Positions 61,601 to 64,000 of a stretch of DNA of 64,000 bases are shown here, piece by piece. The stretch spans positions 423,307-487,306 of the forward strand of contig JANQNX010000014.1 of NCBI GenBank assembly GCA_028279365.1. The letters are read 5' to 3'. The position numbers and the translations under genes were made by a program. The DNA is from Gammaproteobacteria bacterium. GTDB lineage: Bacteria; Pseudomonadota; Gammaproteobacteria; Eutrophobiales; Eutrophobiaceae. The notes beneath the pieces were generated by a model. It worked only from the letters and a program-made list of their open reading frames with translations. It was not told where the DNA came from and did no database searches. Position 1 is the first letter of the stretch. Each line of letters begins with the position of its first letter.

Positions 61601-64000
61601 GATAATTGCCCAAATACGGCAAACCCATTACAAGAAGATGCCGACCTTGACGGTATCGGTAATGCCTGCGACCCGGTTTTAAATAATGTCCCGCCAAGTT
61701 TACCTACGAATTCGCCTTTAAATATTAATCAGGGTGAATCAGGAACAATAATAAGTAGTCTGTTAGCCGGGACTGATATCGACGACGGCCCGGCAGAACT
61801 TACTTACACGATAACCAAGTTACCTGAGTATGGACGGTTAGAGTTAAACGATAATCCGGGTATAACGATTACGAGCTTTAACCAGGCAGATATTGACTCA
61901 GGTAAAGTTGTCTACGTGCATGACGGCTCAACGCCGAATGCAGGCTTTCCTGAAGACTTTACCTTATCCGGGCTGAACGGCACTAACGGTTTTATGCTAA
62001 ATGGTATGGTTGCTGATGATCGTAGTGGTCGAGCGGTATCTAATGCGGGTGATATCAACAATGATGGCTTTGATGATGTAATAATCGGGGCTTACCTTGC
62101 TGATCCGAATGGTGGAGGTTCAGGTCAAAGTTATGTTGTGTTTGGTAAAGGGACAACTTTTTCTAATACGATGGATTTAGATTTACCGACACTCAATGGT
62201 ATTAATGGTTTTATCATTAATGGTGTATCAGCAGATGATCAAAGTGGTTTATCTGTAGCAAATGCCGGAGATATTAATGCTGATGGCTTTGATGACATTG
62301 TTATTGGTGCCTATACAGCAGGCGGAGCTAACCCTGGAACGTTTGGCGATGGGGAATGTTATTTAGTATTTGGTAAAAGCACCGCATTTTCATCACCATT
62401 CGAATTATCAGGCTTGGATGGTACGAATGGGTTTAAATTAAACCCCGTCCTAGATCAGGAGCATACCTGTTATTCAGTAGCAGGTGCAGGCGATATCAAT
62501 AATGATGGGATTGATGACTTGATTGTTGGTGCACGATACGCGAATCCTAATGGTAATCGTTCCGGACAGACTTATGTTTTGTTTGGCAAAAACACGCCTT
62601 TTTCTGCAAGCATAAATTTATCAGACCTCAATGGTGCCAATGGCTTTAGCTTAAATGGCATAGCTGGAAACGATGAGAGTGGTTTTTCTGTTGCTGCTGC
62701 AGGTGATGTTAATCATGATGGCATCGATGACATTATTATTGGGGCGTGGCAAGCAAATTCAAATGGTAACGACAATTCTGGCCAGTCTTATGTGGTATAT
62801 GGAAGTTCCAGTGCGTTCTCCGCATCATTTAACTTGTCTGATCTGAATGGTAGTAATGGATTTATCTTGAATGGCATAGATGTATTAGATCAAAGTGGAG
62901 TTTCTGTTTCTACGGCGGGTGATATCAATGGTGATGGAATTGATGATCTATTGATAGGTGCTTGGGCTGCTAGGCCGAATGGACACCAATCTGGACAAAG
63001 TTATGTTGTCTTTGGAAATAATACGGGTTTTACATCACCGTTTAATTTATCAAGCTTAAATGGTAGTAATGGATTTATATTTAATGGTGCAGCACTTGAA
63101 GACTTAAGCGGGTTTTCAGTTTCAGCAGCAGGTGATGTCAATGACGACAATGTTGACGACATTATCATAAGTGCGCATGGCGCCAATTCAAATGGATCAA
63201 CCGCCCCTAGTGCTTCAAACTTTGGTCAGAGTTATGTCATTTACGGTAAGACGACTCCATTTACTTCACCAATTGAACCATCAAACCTTGATGGTAATGA
63301 TGGCTTTAAGATTAACGGTATCGCCAGAGACGATATTAGCGGTGCTTCCGTATCGGGTGCAGGAGATGTCAATGCAGATGGGATTAGCGATCTCATCATT
63401 GGAGCACCAAACGCTGATCCAAATGGTTCCAGTTCCGGTCAGAGTTATGTTGTTTTTGGTCAATCCAGCTTTGCCGATAGCTTTGAATTTAGTTTTGCCG
63501 ATGGCGGAGAAGATGGTGCCCAACCTGTTACCGGTCGTTTCAATATCAATGTCACCCCCGGTTTAGATACCGATGGTGATGGTATTTCGGATAACGTTGA
63601 CGCCTTCCCGACCGATCCTGCTGAGACAGTGGATACGGATGGTGATGGTATTGGAAATAATGCGGATACCGATGATGACGGGGATGGCCTGCCGGACACC
63701 TACGAAACTGCCAATGGGCTCGACCCACTGGATACCACTGGCGTAAATGGTGCGGACGGTGATTTAGACAATGATGGATTCAGCAACCTTGCAGAATTCC
63801 AGGCAGGTAGCAATCCCAACGATGCCAACAGCACTCCGGCTAATGCCCGTAACGACTACAATGCAGACACCAAAAGCGACATCCTGTTACAACACAATAG
63901 TGGCACGGTCGCCATCTGGTTCATGGACGGCAACATCATCACCAATGGTCTCAATGTCGCTAACCTCTCTTCCGACTGGACGATAAAGGGCGAAGGCGAC
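58649..64000 (+). CDS. Giant calcium-binding repeat surface protein, 3' end outside window
   Basis: The frame is open from ATG 58649 to the window end: 1784 residues seen, no stop. In order: signal peptide ending SAFA (about residue 33); a unique N-domain (34-240); thrombospondin type-3 calcium repeats (244-531); a seven-bladed FG-GAP propeller (about 551-911, blades with F/YG.SVS.S); more type-3 repeats (914-1015); the first half of a CSPG/cadherin-3-type repeat (1015-1099); a second seven-blade, integrin-like propeller with DxNxDGxDD loops (1100-1608); the second half of the CSPG repeat (1609-1638); type-3 repeats (1638-1731); then the start of a VCBS-type repeat (KSDILLQHNSGTVAIWFMDG). It is probably a secreted or surface-anchored adhesin. 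A weak AAGGAT is 12 bp upstream of the ATG. Confidence 0.85.
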   Translation, partial: MIVCIEKVICFSLQSFKVVFFVICVVNSTSAFAAFKTEDYFPLALSPDFFYQAIGTSITEDVDVLQGTTNLATGATKRVYYSLDSSYDYYSNDSSGLFIHRVDFPYPGVFGNVEASATVRAAKLAEAQMNVGQTVNDSIPVSVDVPGLPGPYSFTYTTSTQVVAENVMVTVPIGTFSTLQVNFTQTLSGTIPEATPSSITIVRNSTYWLVEHLGAVKVNFDGVESELIAVNSDGDFSINANDIDDDNDGVLDEFDAFPLDPDEDTDSDNDGIGNNEDPDDDNDGTPDVSDVFPLDPLESADNDGDGIGNNADNCDNVSNVDQTNTDGDALGDACDTDDDNDGTPDVSDAFPLDPTETTDTDNDGVGDNSDNCVSTSNPDQTNTDGDALGDACDTDDDNDGTPDVSDAFPLDPTETTDTDNDGVGDNTDNCISIPNPDQTNTDGDSQGDACDADDDNDGTPDINDDLPLDPNETVDTDNDGIGNNADTDDDGDGIPDDVEIANSLDPLIDDALGDLDGDGFNNLEEYLAGTNLNDANVFPLSLTEDKVFSGSPEVQFGRSVSVSGSLAIIGAPGDNLAYIYKLNGSTGEWSREDTLYGINADDFGFSVSIDGDTAIVGAYRDDNVNGANSGSANIYKRDVSGNWNFQARLSASDAVVENDFFGYSVSISGDTALVGAVDDDANGIFNSGSAYIFQNDGLGNWTQQAKLTADDAASGDSLGVSVSLSGDTALIGANDVSGGGSAYIFQLDASDNWIQQQKIVGNDTQNGDSFGISVSLSGNKALVGANLAEDISSGHGLAYIFEKDGSGNWNQQAKLIANDWEQDDEFGISVSINGNLAIVGAHRDDDDFNGSGSAYLFQNDGSGNWTQLEKLTASDPGLADSYGISVSLSDNIALVGAYLDDNGSGQTGSAYFNSLDVDNDGVFDAIDNCPSTPNMDQLNSDDDSQGNACDADDDNDGIPDTSDAFPLDPNETLDSDSDGIGDNADNCPNTANPLQEDADLDGIGNACDPVLNNVPPSLPTNSPLNINQGESGTIISSLLAGTDIDDGPAELTYTITKLPEYGRLELNDNPGITITSFNQADIDSGKVVYVHDGSTPNAGFPEDFTLSGLNGTNGFMLNGMVADDRSGRAVSNAGDINNDGFDDVIIGAYLADPNGGGSGQSYVVFGKGTTFSNTMDLDLPTLNGINGFIINGVSADDQSGLSVANAGDINADGFDDIVIGAYTAGGANPGTFGDGECYLVFGKSTAFSSPFELSGLDGTNGFKLNPVLDQEHTCYSVAGAGDINNDGIDDLIVGARYANPNGNRSGQTYVLFGKNTPFSASINLSDLNGANGFSLNGIAGNDESGFSVAAAGDVNHDGIDDIIIGAWQANSNGNDNSGQSYVVYGSSSAFSASFNLSDLNGSNGFILNGIDVLDQSGVSVSTAGDINGDGIDDLLIGAWAARPNGHQSGQSYVVFGNNTGFTSPFNLSSLNGSNGFIFNGAALEDLSGFSVSAAGDVNDDNVDDIIISAHGANSNGSTAPSASNFGQSYVIYGKTTPFTSPIEPSNLDGNDGFKINGIARDDISGASVSGAGDVNADGISDLIIGAPNADPNGSSSGQSYVVFGQSSFADSFEFSFADGGEDGAQPVTGRFNINVTPGLDTDGDGISDNVDAFPTDPAETVDTDGDGIGNNADTDDDGDGLPDTYETANGLDPLDTTGVNGADGDLDNDGFSNLAEFQAGSNPNDANSTPANARNDYNADTKSDILLQHNSGTVAIWFMDGNIITNGLNVANLSSDWTIKGEGD
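59612..60000 (+). repeat. 174-bp tandem repeat encoding thrombospondin type-3 units
   Basis: Within the giant gene, units starting at 59612 and 59786 are nearly identical over 174 bp (58 codons) and a third beginning at 59960 starts the same way before diverging. Each unit encodes Asp-rich calcium loops (DTDDDNDGTPD) with a paired Cys. Near-identity at synonymous sites points to recent duplication and likely copy-number variation. Confidence 0.8.

Noticed and set aside
1..64000. Mobile elements, att sites or an integrated phage
   Set aside because: No transposase, integrase, terminal inverted repeats or target duplications were recognised in any gap.

Overview
The window looks like chromosomal DNA of a gammaproteobacterium. 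Evidence: a complete 14-gene nuo operon with separate nuoC and nuoD, an OxyR/KatG pair, a proteobacterial che operon with sigma-28-type promoters, and hopanoid genes. Hopanoids, periplasmic copper/Sco proteins and a secondary-lipid synthase would suit an aquatic aerobe, but nothing here fixes the genus. No rRNA, tRNA, CRISPR array, insertion sequence or phage gene was seen. The sequence opens inside a small membrane-protein gene and closes inside a giant surface-protein gene.

Layout. 1-5000: oxidative stress and envelope genes (exported KatG with OxyR beside it, a lipocalin lipoprotein, a DUF454 membrane protein). 5200-20020: nuoA-N on the plus strand, interrupted only by a 207-bp gap between nuoD and nuoE that holds a long imperfect palindrome followed by a T-run. 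20029-22016 (minus): sco-like, pcuC and psd, a copper-delivery and phospholipid group. 22100-35090 (plus): a chemotaxis locus, cheY-cheA-cheW-(broken globin)-PAS MCP-parA-STAS-cheR-cheD-cheB-MCP-STAS-(pseudoreceiver/PP2C/ATPase), with two sigma-28-like promoters. 35222-40409 (plus): five translationally coupled membrane genes, one MnhC/NuoK-like, three NuoL/M/N-like and one small, an Mrp-related antiporter module lacking MrpA, B, E, F and G.

47924-40686 (minus): hopanoid genes in the order squalene synthase, squalene-hopene cyclase, hpnG, a PhyH-type dioxygenase and hpnN. Divergent from them, 48184-56619 (plus) encodes a PfaD-type enoyl reductase and a 2253-residue PfaA-like synthase (KS-AT-4xACP-KR-DH). 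Together these two proteins hold every activity of a fully reducing fatty-acyl cycle, but no pfaB, pfaC, phosphopantetheinyl transferase or release enzyme lies in the window. 56993-58405 is an undecaprenyl-phosphate sugar transferase that starts exopolysaccharide assembly. From 58649 to the window end runs an open, calcium-binding repeat protein of at least 1784 residues.

How the parts fit: complex I and the antiporter module serve ion-coupled energetics. The che locus links taxis to an HsbA/HsbR-like partner-switching pair. The right-hand third is devoted to the cell surface: hopanoids, an unusual lipid, polysaccharide and a giant adhesin-like protein. The points most worth a second look are the globin-receptor fusion cut by two in-frame stops, the compact PfaD/PfaA-like synthase beside a hopanoid operon that carries a PhyH oxygenase, the orphan antiporter module, the palindrome inside nuo, and a beta-propeller nested inside a CSPG-type repeat of the giant protein.
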